From the NCBI GenBank assembly GCA_038400315.1, contig CP151667.1:5901174-5965173 (forward strand): 64,000 nucleotides of DNA, in the 5' to 3' direction. Below are positions 1-8,581 of the stretch, one piece after another. Each line of letters starts with the position of its first letter. The first letter of the stretch is position 1. The notes beneath the pieces were generated by a model. It ran no database searches, was not told the origin of the DNA, and saw only the letters and a list, made by a program, of their open reading frames with translations. The stretch is from Isosphaeraceae bacterium EP7. GTDB lineage: Bacteria > Planctomycetota > Planctomycetia > Isosphaerales > Isosphaeraceae. A program made the position numbers and the translations under genes.

Positions 1-187
1 TCACCGCCGTCGTCAGGTCATCCTTCAGCACGAGTGCCCTGGCGTAGAGGCGGTCGTTGATCGGCCCGGCGACGGTGCTCGTGATATCCACCTTCGCAAC
101 GCCAGCCCTGATCCCGGCCGCGGTGGCGACGCCCGGCTGAGAGCAGAACGCAGCACACATCACGAGAAGTCTCAGCAGAAACCTCAC
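1..187 (-). CDS. Neutral ceramidase-like secreted protein, N-terminus only (cut by window edge)
   Basis: Only the first about 62 codons are in the window; the gene continues past the left edge. The GTG start at 187 has a G-rich Shine-Dalgarno-like run about 9 bases upstream and opens a signal peptide (basic RFLLR, then a hydrophobic stretch ending near Ala-Thr-Ala-Ala). The mature part begins AGVAKVDITSTVAGP and continues DRLYARALVLKDD. That matches the AG-x-x-x-VDIT...DPLYARALVL pattern at the start of neutral/alkaline non-lysosomal ceramidase domains common in planctomycetes. The catalytic region is not visible, so the enzyme assignment rests on this N-terminal pattern alone. Confidence 0.6.
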   Translation of the reverse strand, partial: MRFLLRLLVMCAAFCSQPGVATAAGIRAGVAKVDITSTVAGPINDRLYARALVLKDDLTTAV

Positions 188-806
188 GGAACGAGATCCC
201 CCGCCCTTGATGCGAGACTTTTCCATGGATCCGAGATTCTGGCGAATGGTTGCGGTCATCATGGTTGGCACCTTGTCGCGGCGGTCTGCCCGATCGTTTC
301 CGGACCGGAGAGTGTCGCAGCGGAACGGGCTCGTCGCTTCGTCGCCGAGCGCGGCGAGGAATGGAGACGAAGAGTTTAGAACGTGTGCGAGGCGAGATCG
401 ACCTTCAGGCTTGGCGGCGGCCCGGATCGACCATGACCGGACTTTGCCGAGAGAATGGTGCCGCTTGGGGATTCAAAGGAGAAGTGCAATCGCTCGATTG
501 CTCGTCCCTCTCCTCAGACCACCGGCCCGGGTCGGATCTGCGGGAAAGATTCACCGACCGAGCTCTTCGATGGCTAGAATACGGCCGGCTCGGCCCGGTC
601 ATCGTGCTCAGCCTGACAGGAACGGAGCAAGAAAGCGACCGACCTTCATTTCAGTGGTTCTGAACGGGTGATGCAGGCTTGACCACTCCTATCGCATTTA
701 GACTTGCGAATTCGTCCTTCTTCAAGACCGCGACGTGTTTGCAGTAGAGAGGATTCGCCCGCCGGTATTGACCGTGCGATGGAGCCGCCGACCCTGGAGA
801 TCTTTT
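188..806. other. Intergenic region between divergent genes, no gene seen
   Basis: About 620 bases separate the leftward ceramidase-like gene from the rightward sulfatase gene. Open frames here encode Arg/Ser/Pro-rich sequence with no recognisable motif and no good ribosome-binding site, so I treat it as non-coding. A TTGACC hexamer at 678-683 is a possible -35 box but has no convincing -10 partner at normal spacing. Confidence 0.5.
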
Positions 807-2558
807 ATGTCCCGGACATACCGAATGACGCAGGCCTTCGCCCTGGTGGCGATCGGCTCCCTGTTAACACTCTCGACCCTCGAGGCCGCCCCCGGGGAAG
901 GTCGGGGTTTGCCCTCGGCGGAATTGGCCGCAAGCGAGGGCACGCCGAAGCGTCATGGCGAGTTGCCCGATGCGCCGTTGCTGGCCTTGGCTCGACGGAA
1001 CGAAGCCGCCGCCTCCAAGGCCTCCCAGGCGGGCAAGAAGCCGAACATCCTGGTTATCTTCGGCGATGATATTGGCCAGGCGAATATCAGCGCCTACACG
1101 ATGGGCCTCATGGGCTACCGAACGCCAAACATCGACCGGATCGCCAGGGAAGGGATGATCTTCACCGATTACTACGCAGAGCAGAGCTGCACCGCAGGCC
1201 GATCGTCGTTCCTCACAGGCCAATGTACCTTCCGGACCGGCCTGAGCAAGGTCGGGGTCCCTGGGTCGCCCGTCGGGTTGAAAAAGGAGGACCCGACGAT
1301 CGCCGAGTTACTCAAGCCGCTCGGTTACGCAACGGGGCAATTCGGCAAGAATCACCTGGGAGACCTCAATGAGTATCTTCCCACGGTGCACGGATTCGAT
1401 GAATTCTTCGGCAACCTGTACCACCTGAATGCCGAGGAGGAGCCTGAGCAGCGGACCTACCCGCGCGACCCGAAGTTCAAGGAGATGTTCGGGCCCCGAG
1501 GCGTGCTGAAGTGCAAGGCCACCGACGTGGACGACCCGACCGATCAGCCTCGATGGGGCAGGGTCGGCAAGCAGACGATCGAGGACACCGGCGCGCTGAC
1601 GAAGAAGCGGATGGAGACGATCGACGACGAGACATCGGACGCGGCGGTTGACTACCTCAAGCGGCAAACTTCGGCGGGCAAGCCGTTCTTCTGCTGGTTC
1701 AACAGCACCCGGATGCACTTCCGCACCCACGTCGCGGCCGACCGCCGCAGCCCCCCAGGCCTGACCGCGCGGACCGAGTATGCCGACGGCATGGTCGAGC
1801 ACGACGGACATGTCGGCAAGCTCCTCAAGGCCCTGGACGACCTGGGCATCGCGGACGATACGATCGTTCTCTACACGACCGACAACGGCCCGCATATGAA
1901 CTCATGGCCCGACGCGGCGATGACCCCGTTCCGCAACGAGAAGAATTCCAATTGGGAGGGGGCGTTCCGGGTCCCGTGCGTGATTCGCTGGCCTGGCAAG
2001 ATCAAAGCTGGGTCGGTCTCAAACGAGATCGTCAGCGGTCACGACTGGCTGCCGACGTTGCTCGCCGCGGCCGGAGAGCCTGACATCAAGGAAAAGCTCA
2101 AGAATGGCCACGAAGCGTCAGGCACGACCTACAAGGTTCATATCGACGGCTACGACCAGTCGGCCTATCTGAGCGGGCAGGCCGAGAAGAGCACGAGGCG
2201 CGGATTCTTCTACTTCAATGACGACGGAGATCTCGTCTCCCTGCGCGTCGAGAACTGGAAAGTCGTGTTCATGGAGCAGAGGGCAACCGGGACCTTGCGC
2301 GTCTGGGCCGAGCCCTTCACTCCTCTGCGTCTTCCTAAGCTGTTCGACCTGCGAGCCGACCCCTATGAGCGGGCCGACGTCACGTCAAACACCTACTACG
2401 ACTGGCTGCTCTCGCAGCCCTATCTGATCTTGGCCGCTCAGACGGCCACGGTCAGGTTCCTGGAGACGTTCAAGGATTTCCCTCCACGACAGAGGGCACC
2501 AAGTTTCAGCGTAGACCAAGCGGTGCAGAAGATGAAGCAGCACCTCGGCAGCGACTGA
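807..2558 (+). CDS. Arylsulfatase-family sulfatase, exported
   Basis: A 583-residue sulfatase that should hydrolyse sulfate esters, in planctomycetes usually on sulfated polysaccharides. The ATG at 807 is preceded by GGAG at 8-11 bases and starts a signal peptide (hydrophobic residues about 9-25). The sulfatase fold starts near residue 79 with PNILVIFGDDIG, whose paired Asp residues (87, 88) bind the metal. The formylglycine motif C-T-A-G-R lies at 128-132; its Cys must be converted by a formylglycine-generating enzyme, not seen in this window. YTTDNGPH near residue 355 is a further family motif. Length is normal. The neighbours do not form a degradation cluster, so the substrate cannot be inferred. 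In-frame ATG-less extension upstream to 735 was rejected because it lacks a ribosome site. Confidence 0.92.
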   Translation: MSRTYRMTQAFALVAIGSLLTLSTLEAAPGEGRGLPSAELAASEGTPKRHGELPDAPLLALARRNEAAASKASQAGKKPNILVIFGDDIGQANISAYTMGLMGYRTPNIDRIAREGMIFTDYYAEQSCTAGRSSFLTGQCTFRTGLSKVGVPGSPVGLKKEDPTIAELLKPLGYATGQFGKNHLGDLNEYLPTVHGFDEFFGNLYHLNAEEEPEQRTYPRDPKFKEMFGPRGVLKCKATDVDDPTDQPRWGRVGKQTIEDTGALTKKRMETIDDETSDAAVDYLKRQTSAGKPFFCWFNSTRMHFRTHVAADRRSPPGLTARTEYADGMVEHDGHVGKLLKALDDLGIADDTIVLYTTDNGPHMNSWPDAAMTPFRNEKNSNWEGAFRVPCVIRWPGKIKAGSVSNEIVSGHDWLPTLLAAAGEPDIKEKLKNGHEASGTTYKVHIDGYDQSAYLSGQAEKSTRRGFFYFNDDGDLVSLRVENWKVVFMEQRATGTLRVWAEPFTPLRLPKLFDLRADPYERADVTSNTYYDWLLSQPYLILAAQTATVRFLETFKDFPPRQRAPSFSVDQAVQKMKQHLGSD

Positions 2559-2607
2559 AAAACGCCCCTCCGGAAAATGAGGTCCGCCGGCACCGATCGA
2601 ATCGGAG

Positions 2608-2646
2608 GGCCGCGATCGCCGCACGACTGGGTGCTGCATCGCGGCC
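2608..2646 (+). terminator. Hairpin downstream of the sulfatase gene
   Basis: GGCCGCGAT (2608-2616) pairs with ATCGCGGCC (2638-2646); inner GCAC/GTGC can also pair. There is no strong T-tract, so it is a possible factor-independent or RNA-stabilising hairpin. Confidence 0.4.
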
Positions 2647-2834
2647 TTCGCCGGGCCAAGAATCGAGCGTCGCCGAACTTCAGGGTTCGCCGTTGATCTA
2701 AAAGTGGAACGGAACTGCGTCTTCGCTTTCGAGCGATGATTCCCGATGCTCCCTGGGCGAGACCGTCGAGCCCCGATTGACACCAGACGAAGCGATCTCC
2801 TGCCTGTTTGACCAAGAATGAAGACGAGGCCGTG

Positions 2835-3818
2835 ATGACCGACAGCGTGAAATCGAGGGATACAAGTGCCGGCGGGTTCGTGGACCGTTCGGCTCGGGGC
2901 AGGGTGAATATCGGCGGGCCCGATCGCCTGAAATTCCTGCATAACCTGACGACCAACGAGGTCAAAAAACTTGGAGCAGGCAAGGGGCAGGAAAGCTTCG
3001 TGACGAGCCCCCAGGGCAAGACGCTTGGGTACGTCACGCTGCTCGCCCTGGAGGATCGGATCGTGCTGCGCACAGCGGTCGAGGGGCTCCCCCCTGTGCT
3101 CGCCCATCTGAGGAAATACGGGGTGTTCGACGACGTCTCCATCGACGATGTCAGCGGCTCGACGTGCGAGTTCCACCTGTTCGGCGATGACCTGGGCGAG
3201 TCCGGCCAGTTCCTCGGGATCGAGTCTTCCGGCGTGGGGGAATACGACCACGTCGCCAGCCAGACGTTCCCGGGATTCCTCGTCGTCCGCGAGTCGCCGA
3301 CCGGCCTCCCGGGGCTGACCCTGATCGGGCCGGCCGAGTCTCGTGACGAGTTGATGGCCCGAATGGAGAAGTCGGGCCTTGCACGGGTCGATCCCGACGT
3401 GTTCGAGGCTCTGCGGATCGAGGCGGGGACACCCGAGGTGGGGCGAGAGGTGAAGCCGGAGAACCTGCCCCAGGAGCTGGATCGCGACGACCGGGCGATC
3501 AGCTTCGTGAAGGGGTGCTACCTGGGACAGGAGACCGTCGCCAGACTCGACGCCATGGGGCACGTCAACAAAATCCTCCGGGGCGGCCTGGTCAGCGGGG
3601 AGCTTCCGGTCGCAGGCACCCCGCTGACGCTCGACGGCAAGCCCGTGGGCACAGTCACGTCGTCGGCCTACTCCCCGCGGCTGGGCCGAGGGGTGCTGCT
3701 GGCCTACGTACGGACCGCAAACGCCAGCCCCGGGACCCTGCTGACCGCGGAGTCTCCTACCGGCGGCCCCGCGCCGACCGTCGAGATCTCGGCGCTGCCG
3801 ATGAACGAATCCCGATAA
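2835..3818 (+). CDS. ygfZ: YgfZ/GcvT-like folate-binding protein
   Basis: A 327-residue protein of the YgfZ (COG0354) family, folate-binding relatives of the glycine-cleavage T protein that help maintain or repair Fe-S enzymes. The signature K-G-C-Y-x-G-Q-E is present at residues 226-233, with the conserved Cys. An early HNLTTNEVK segment (about 36-44) matches the usual FLHGQLTNDV-type region. The ATG at 2835 was chosen because GAGG lies 5-8 bases upstream; a TTG at 2808 and a GTG at 2832 are in frame but poorer. It ends a few bases from the convergent MBL-fold gene, with no terminator between them. No Fe-S biogenesis genes lie nearby, so its client cannot be inferred. Confidence 0.88.
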   Translation: MTDSVKSRDTSAGGFVDRSARGRVNIGGPDRLKFLHNLTTNEVKKLGAGKGQESFVTSPQGKTLGYVTLLALEDRIVLRTAVEGLPPVLAHLRKYGVFDDVSIDDVSGSTCEFHLFGDDLGESGQFLGIESSGVGEYDHVASQTFPGFLVVRESPTGLPGLTLIGPAESRDELMARMEKSGLARVDPDVFEALRIEAGTPEVGREVKPENLPQELDRDDRAISFVKGCYLGQETVARLDAMGHVNKILRGGLVSGELPVAGTPLTLDGKPVGTVTSSAYSPRLGRGVLLAYVRTANASPGTLLTAESPTGGPAPTVEISALPMNESR

Positions 3819-3822
3819 GGCG

Positions 3823-4485
3823 TTAGCGAACGTGGCGCAGTGAGACGATCCGGCAGGTTGGCGGGATTGTCTCGCTGCGGACTTCGTACGAGTCGGCCTC
3901 AATACGATCGACCGGCAAGTGCGGCAATGCCTCGTAGAACCGCTCGACGGGCTGGATTTTGAGGTTGATGAGCGGGGTGAGGTAGTGCATCGGGATGACG
4001 ATGCACGGGCCGATCGCGGCGATCAAGGCGGGGATCTCGGGGAAGTCGATCGTCGGCGGTCCCCCCGCCGCGACGATCAGGATGTCAGCCCCGCGAATCG
4101 GCTCAAGCTCGTCCTCGGTCAGCGCGTGGCCCAAGTCACCGAGAAAGGCGACGTGCAACCCCTCGGCCCGAAAGTGGACGATCGTCACCTCGTCTTCGGG
4201 CTTTCGTTCGGGGGTCTCGAAGACGTGCACAGCCCGGAACCGGATGCCTCGAAATTCGCGGCCCTCGGGTGGGAGTTCCAGGGCCCTGACGACCTCGAAC
4301 GGGGCCTGGATCTGGCCGAGATGGCTGTGATAGCGGTCGTTCTCATGGCTGACGACCACAACGTCGGCCGGGTCATTGATCGGGGCGTACCCGCCGGAAT
4401 CGGGTGAGCGGTAGGGGTCGAGGATCAGGGCGACCCCTTGGGTTTCGATGCGGAAGGCGGCGTGGCCGTACCAGGTGATTTTCAT
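3823..4485 (-). CDS. MBL-fold metal-dependent hydrolase, UlaG-like, with altered metal motif
   Basis: A 220-residue protein of the metallo-beta-lactamase fold, UlaG/Lactamase_B_3 branch. It starts MKITWYGHAAF, the usual first strand with the conserved GHA. The ATG at 4485 has GGA about 9 bases upstream; longer in-frame starts run into the divergent neighbour. The central motif reads SHENDRYHSH, where the family normally has H-x-H-x-D-H: the first His and the Asp are kept, but the second His is Asn. Later metal ligands look intact: FLGDLGH (Asp, His) and IPMHY (His). The enzyme may bind one metal or use a different ligand set. Substrate unknown. Confidence 0.8.
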   Translation of the reverse strand: MKITWYGHAAFRIETQGVALILDPYRSPDSGGYAPINDPADVVVVSHENDRYHSHLGQIQAPFEVVRALELPPEGREFRGIRFRAVHVFETPERKPEDEVTIVHFRAEGLHVAFLGDLGHALTEDELEPIRGADILIVAAGGPPTIDFPEIPALIAAIGPCIVIPMHYLTPLINLKIQPVERFYEALPHLPVDRIEADSYEVRSETIPPTCRIVSLRHVR

Positions 4486-4624
4486 GGGAGCAATTCCGTG
4501 CGGCCAGCCACGGTTTGAGTCGCGGCGTCGTTTCATTGGACGGGGCAAGTCGCCCAGGTTAGTGTCGGGGCATCGCGGTCGCCACCGCAAGCTCTCCCCA
4601 TGATTCTTCCACCGGGGTTCGCCG

Positions 4625-5521
4625 ATGCTCAGCCGCAGGAAGTTCCACGCGTTGACGATCGGGACGCTGGGCCTCGGCCCGGCCGCAGTCGCGTCGGCCC
4701 ATGCGCAGGCCGGATCGAAGGCCACGACAACGTGGCTGACGTATGCGGTGAATGTCGAGATGTTCTGGACGAACCTGCCATTCCCGGATCGTCTGCGAGA
4801 GGTCGCCAAGGCCGGGTTCACGCATTACGAGTTCTGGCCCTGGCGGAACAAGGACATCGCCCTGATCGCCGACCTGAACCGCGAGCTCGGGCTGACACCC
4901 GTGCAGTTCACGGCATCGCCGCGGTCGTTCGATCGGGGCATTGCCGACCCGAAGCGCAGGGGGGAGTTCCTGGATGACGTGCGGGCGGCAATCCCGATCG
5001 CCAAATCCCTGGGCGTCAAATTGCTGACCGTGGTGGCCGGCGAGGAGCCCGCGGGGGTCGGTCGCCCAGCGCAGACGGCGGCCGTCATCGAGTCCTTGAA
5101 GGAGGCGGCACCGATCGCGGAGGCGGCGGGCGTCACCTTGATCCTGGAACCCCTGAACGTGCTGGTCGACCACCCGAAGCAGCATGTGGTCACCTCGGAA
5201 CATGCCGCGGCGATTATGCACGCCGTCGGCTCGCCCGCGGTGAAGATCCTGTTCGACGTCTACCATCAGCAGATCAGCGAGGGGAACCTGATCGGCAACA
5301 TCCGCAAGTACAAGGATGTGATCGGCTATTACCAGATCGCCGACCACCCCGGCCGGCACGAGCCCGGCACCGGCGAGATCCACTACGCCAACGTCCTGCG
5401 TGCGATCCACGAGACCGGCTACCGAGGACCGATCGGGTTGGAACTGAGCCCCAAGAGCGACCCGGCAGAGGCTTTGCGTGCGGTCCGTGAAATGGATGCG
5501 GCGGCCCGAGATTCAGGCTGA
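4625..5521 (+). CDS. Exported hydroxypyruvate isomerase-like TIM-barrel protein
   Basis: A 298-residue xylose-isomerase-like TIM barrel closest to hydroxypyruvate isomerase (Hyi). It has a Tat-type signal (S-R-R-K-F at 3-7, hydrophobic to about 28). The metal site residues are visible in order: Glu175 (LILEPLN), Asp211 and His214 (LFDVYHQQI), Gln237 and His241 (YYQIADHPG), and Glu273 (GLELSP). The GTGEIHY motif at 248-254 is also typical of Hyi. Such exported Hyi-like barrels are common in planctomycetes, often near Gfo/Idh oxidoreductases, as here (convergent at 5632-6753). This suggests sugar or polyol catabolism in the periplasm; the actual substrate is not known. Confidence 0.88.
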   Translation: MLSRRKFHALTIGTLGLGPAAVASAHAQAGSKATTTWLTYAVNVEMFWTNLPFPDRLREVAKAGFTHYEFWPWRNKDIALIADLNRELGLTPVQFTASPRSFDRGIADPKRRGEFLDDVRAAIPIAKSLGVKLLTVVAGEEPAGVGRPAQTAAVIESLKEAAPIAEAAGVTLILEPLNVLVDHPKQHVVTSEHAAAIMHAVGSPAVKILFDVYHQQISEGNLIGNIRKYKDVIGYYQIADHPGRHEPGTGEIHYANVLRAIHETGYRGPIGLELSPKSDPAEALRAVREMDAAARDSG

Positions 5522-5577
5522 GCCACTTCGGTTCCGTCCGAGCTCGCCAGGCATTCGACTCTTCCCATATTCCGTCG

Positions 5578-5615
5578 AGCGCATGCCACCCGGAGCCCAG
5601 TGGGTGGCATGCGCT
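5578..5615. terminator. Bidirectional terminator between convergent genes
   Basis: A perfect 14-bp stem, AGCGCATGCCACCC with its reverse complement, closes a 10-base loop. It lies midway between the ends of the rightward isomerase-like gene and the leftward oxidoreductase gene, so it can serve both. Confidence 0.7.
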
Positions 5616-5631
5616 GAATCGATCGGGCGGA

Positions 5632-6753
5632 TTAGAACGTGGGGATGGCGATCTTCTCGCCATTCTTCATCGCGGACTCGTGGGCGAGGATGCCGACCAT
5701 GGTCCAGTTGGCCGAGGTCTCGGCGTCGGGCAGGGCCGGGCGGTCGCCCTTGATGGCGCTGAGCCAGGCGTGGACGAGGTGGGGGTGCGAGCCGCCGTGG
5801 CCTCCGCCCTGGGTGAAGGAAAGGTGCTGCTCGTCGTCGGAGGAGTAGACCCCTTTGGTCGTGAACTTCTGGATGGGTCCGGGGAGCAAGTCGGCGAAGT
5901 CGGGGACGGGGACGCGTGTGGGAATCTCGGGCTCGGGCAGGCTCCGGGTATGGATGACGGGCTCCTCGCCCTCAACCTGTTGCCACTCGAACGACTTGGT
6001 GTCGCCGTAGGCGTCGAAGCTCTCGCGGTACTGCCTCGCGACATTGAAGAGGCTTCGGGTAACCTCGGCGCAGAGGTCGGAGTCGCGGAACTTGAAGGTG
6101 GCGGTCTCGATCGCGAACGGGCTGCCGTACTTGGGGATGAGCTTCTCGTCGATGCGTCCCGAGCCGTGGCAGACGACGTGCTCGGCGTGCTTGCCGACGA
6201 TGGCCAGGCAGGGGCTGACGCAATGGGTGGCGTAGTGCATCGGCGGCAGGCCTTCCCAGTAGCCGGGCCAGCCTTCCATGTCTTGCTGGTGAGAGCCGCG
6301 GAGGAACTGGAGCCTGCCCAACTCGCCGCCGTCGTACAGCTTCTTGACGAAGAGATATTCGCGGCTGTAGACGACAGTCTCCATCATCATGTAGACCTTG
6401 CCGCTGGCCCGCTGGGCCTCGACGACCTGGCGGCATTCCTCGACCGACGTGCCCATCGGCACGGTGCAGGCGACGTGCTTGCCGGCCTTCAAGGCGGCGA
6501 CGCTCTGGGCGGCGTGGTCCTTGATGGGGGAGTTGATGTGGACGGCATCGATCTCGGGGTCGGCCAGCACGTCCTCGAAGCGGGTGAACCGCTTGGCGAT
6601 CTTCCAGCGGTCGCCACATTCATCGAGATCGGCCTGCGAGCGGCGGCAGATGGCGGACATCTCGGCGCCGGGGTAGTTCTGATAGATCGGGATGAACTCG
6701 GCCCCGAACCCAAGGCCGATGATCGCGACGCGGACGGGCTTCTCAGTGGCCAT
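5632..6753 (-). CDS. Gfo/Idh/MocA-family oxidoreductase (variant lacking EKP lysine)
   Basis: A 373-residue cytoplasmic NAD(P)-dependent oxidoreductase. The Rossmann motif GLGFGAEF lies at 13-20, without a signal peptide. Where the family normally has E-K-P, with the Lys contacting cofactor and substrate, this protein reads C-T-V-P-M (96-100). A conserved YWEGLPPMHYATH segment near 190-202 and GGGHGGSHPHLVHAW near 325-339 carry the candidate catalytic His residues. The ATG at 6753 follows a GAGGAG ribosome site. A promoter is visible at 6793-6821. The isomerase-like gene converges from the left, which fits a sugar-related role, but the substrate is unknown. Confidence 0.88.
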   Translation of the reverse strand: MATEKPVRVAIIGLGFGAEFIPIYQNYPGAEMSAICRRSQADLDECGDRWKIAKRFTRFEDVLADPEIDAVHINSPIKDHAAQSVAALKAGKHVACTVPMGTSVEECRQVVEAQRASGKVYMMMETVVYSREYLFVKKLYDGGELGRLQFLRGSHQQDMEGWPGYWEGLPPMHYATHCVSPCLAIVGKHAEHVVCHGSGRIDEKLIPKYGSPFAIETATFKFRDSDLCAEVTRSLFNVARQYRESFDAYGDTKSFEWQQVEGEEPVIHTRSLPEPEIPTRVPVPDFADLLPGPIQKFTTKGVYSSDDEQHLSFTQGGGHGGSHPHLVHAWLSAIKGDRPALPDAETSANWTMVGILAHESAMKNGEKIAIPTF

Positions 6754-6792
6754 CGGGCAGGCTCCTCGGCGGTTAACTCGAAGCGGGACTGG

Positions 6793-6821
6793 AGCATAGT
6801 CACCGCGCGAGGGCCGGGCAA
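6793..6821 (-). promoter_or_regulatory. Promoter of the Gfo/Idh gene
   Basis: Reading leftward: TTGCCC (6821-6816), a 17-bp spacer, then TATGCT (6798-6793), 4/6 matches to each sigma-70 hexamer. The predicted start of transcription lies about 35 bases before the ATG. Confidence 0.5.
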
Positions 6822-6865
6822 GCGAGCATCGGGGGCGTCGACCGGGCGAACTGACGGCGAGGCGT

Positions 6866-8095
6866 TCAGGCCGCCGGCTTGTTCCGAGAATCGGCGTGCT
6901 TCGCTTCGACGGGCCGGGTGAGGCGATAGAGCCCCTTCTGGGCGACGTCGTCGAGGGGGTCGCGGGCGATGGCCAGGCGATACCAGGCGCGGGCCTCGGC
7001 GGTACGGCCCGCGGCTTCGCAGGCGACGGCCAGGCGGGCGGCGAGTTTGGGATCCTTCGCCCACGCCTCGGCCGAGGCCCCCGCGATCAGCGGAGTCAGG
7101 GCGTCGTGGCGCCTGGCGGCCTCCTGATATCGCTTCGCACGCTCCGCATCGCCCGAGGAACGAAGGGCCGTCGCCAGGGCGAAGAGGGTGGCGCGGTCGT
7201 CGGGTTCCGAGGCGAGCGCGATCCGGAGCGAGCGGGCTGCCTCGGCTGGTTTCCCCTCGGCCAGGGCTAGCTTGCCTCGAACCCGGGCCAGGTCCGGCTG
7301 GTCATCGGGGCCGCCCGCGAGGAGACGCTTGGTCCGCTCGCGGTCACCACGCTCCAGCGCCACCTGCGCTCGCAGCGCCAGGACATCGAGGTCGGAGTCG
7401 GGCAATGGGGCGAGGGTCTCGTCGGCCAGATCGAGCTGGCCCATCTGGCGATAGCCGTCGGCCAGCGTCATCCTCGACTGCCGATCGTCGGGGTCGGCCG
7501 CGAGGAACCGCTTCAGGGCCTCGTTGTCGTCCTTCGGATTCCAGACCGCATTTCGGGTCTTCCCCCAGTGGAGCAGGTGCTCGAAGGACAGGGCGTTCAG
7601 CCCCGAGAGGGTCTCCATCGCGCGGTCGAACTCGGCCCGGCGATGCTGAACGTTGTAAACATAGGCCAGCTCGCGATGGGCCTGAATCTCACCCGGGGCG
7701 ACCGCCAGGGCGGCGAGGAACTGGGATTCCGCAGCCCGGACGCGGCCGCGTTTCAGCTCAATCCGGCCGGCCATCGTCCGGGCGATCGGGGCGAGGCCGT
7801 CGCCTCCGGGAATGCGGGCAAGATCGGCCAGGGCCTCGTCGGGATGACCCGATCCCTGGGCCACCTCGGCCCGCGCCAGGCGGTCCATCGGGGTCGGCTC
7901 GCGGAGGAGGGCGAGCCGATCGAGCGCGAGCTTGGCGGATGCGAACCGTCCGGCCTGGAAGTCGGCCTGGGCCCTCGCGAGCAGCTCGGTTGGACCTTCG
8001 CGATTTCGAGCAAGCCAGGCGAAGCTCGAGGAAACCGCGAGACAGAGCGAGGCAAGGACGCCACCAATCAGCCATTTCCGCCGGATGGAGTGCAT
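6866..8095 (-). CDS. Membrane-anchored tetratricopeptide-repeat protein
   Basis: A 409-residue protein with one N-terminal transmembrane segment (about residues 9-27, after a basic MHSIRRKW) and an otherwise helical, repeat-rich body. Repeats with the TPR spacing (A at position 8, alternating small residues at 20 and 27) run from about residue 40 to the end, for example LAYVYNVQHRRAEFDRA and LATALRSSGDAERAKRYQE. It probably faces the periplasm or paryphoplasm and acts as a protein-interaction scaffold. No catalytic motif is present. The gene stands alone, with an unrelated oxidoreductase downstream. Confidence 0.8.
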   Translation of the reverse strand: MHSIRRKWLIGGVLASLCLAVSSSFAWLARNREGPTELLARAQADFQAGRFASAKLALDRLALLREPTPMDRLARAEVAQGSGHPDEALADLARIPGGDGLAPIARTMAGRIELKRGRVRAAESQFLAALAVAPGEIQAHRELAYVYNVQHRRAEFDRAMETLSGLNALSFEHLLHWGKTRNAVWNPKDDNEALKRFLAADPDDRQSRMTLADGYRQMGQLDLADETLAPLPDSDLDVLALRAQVALERGDRERTKRLLAGGPDDQPDLARVRGKLALAEGKPAEAARSLRIALASEPDDRATLFALATALRSSGDAERAKRYQEAARRHDALTPLIAGASAEAWAKDPKLAARLAVACEAAGRTAEARAWYRLAIARDPLDDVAQKGLYRLTRPVEAKHADSRNKPAA

Positions 8096-8182
8096 GCGTG
8101 GCTGCCTTGCCTCGTTAACCTCGATTGAGATCGTGCTGTTCGGGTCCGTCGAGATACGGGCGGGCGACTCTCGTCCCGCACT

Positions 8183-8392
8183 TTATCTCCGGCTGCCTTT
8201 TGCCGCAGTTGGCGAGGGGGCCTTTTTGGAGGCCTTCGAGATGCCTCCCCTCATCGCAGCCCACTGATCTTCCGTGGGGGCGTAAGGAGATTTCGGAATC
8301 GGAGACGTGTCGGCAACACCGCTGGAGCCCCCGCAGCCGATGACGAAGCTGCACAGAAATGCCCCGATGACGGCTAGGCGAGTCTTCCTCAT
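8183..8392 (-). CDS. Small lipoprotein
   Basis: A 69-residue protein: MRKTRLAVIGAFLCSFVIGC, a signal peptide ending in a lipobox-like V-I-G-C, followed by GGSSG and a short hydrophilic tail rich in Ser, Pro and Lys. The ATG at 8392 has GAGGAGAT about 10 bases upstream. It lies downstream of a DUF1559 pseudopilin gene on the same strand. A second DUF1559-lipoprotein pair occurs at 59169-60915, although that lipoprotein is larger. This kind of pairing is common in planctomycetes. Function unknown. Confidence 0.75.
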   Translation of the reverse strand: MRKTRLAVIGAFLCSFVIGCGGSSGVADTSPIPKSPYAPTEDQWAAMRGGISKASKKAPSPTAAKGSRR

Positions 8393-8513
8393 CGCTCGTG
8401 ATCTCCTCTCGTAATCCTTGATCACACCACCCGCCCGGCGTGACCTGGCCAGGGCATGGCGGAGCGTGGCAGGAAAGGTCGGGTTGAAGGCTGGGGAAAC
8501 CGAGAGACGCCCA

Positions 8514-8552
8514 TCGGGGAGGGATGCACGCGGACGTGGCATCCCTCCCCGA
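8514..8552 (-). terminator. Hairpin between DUF1559 gene and lipoprotein gene
   Basis: A perfect 14-bp stem (TCGGGGAGGGATGC and its complement) around an 11-base loop, just past the stop of the DUF1559 gene. It may end most transcripts and so limit expression of the lipoprotein downstream. Confidence 0.6.
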
Positions 8553-8581
8553 GTCTTGACGGCCTCGACAACGCTTCCGGA

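Noticed and set aside
207-671. Overlapping rightward frames between the first two genes
   Set aside because: Low-information Arg/Ser-rich sequence, no ribosome site, no motif.
5680-6921. Rightward open frame of about 413 codons opposite the Gfo/Idh gene
   Set aside because: Antisense shadow; the leftward frame has all the Rossmann motifs.
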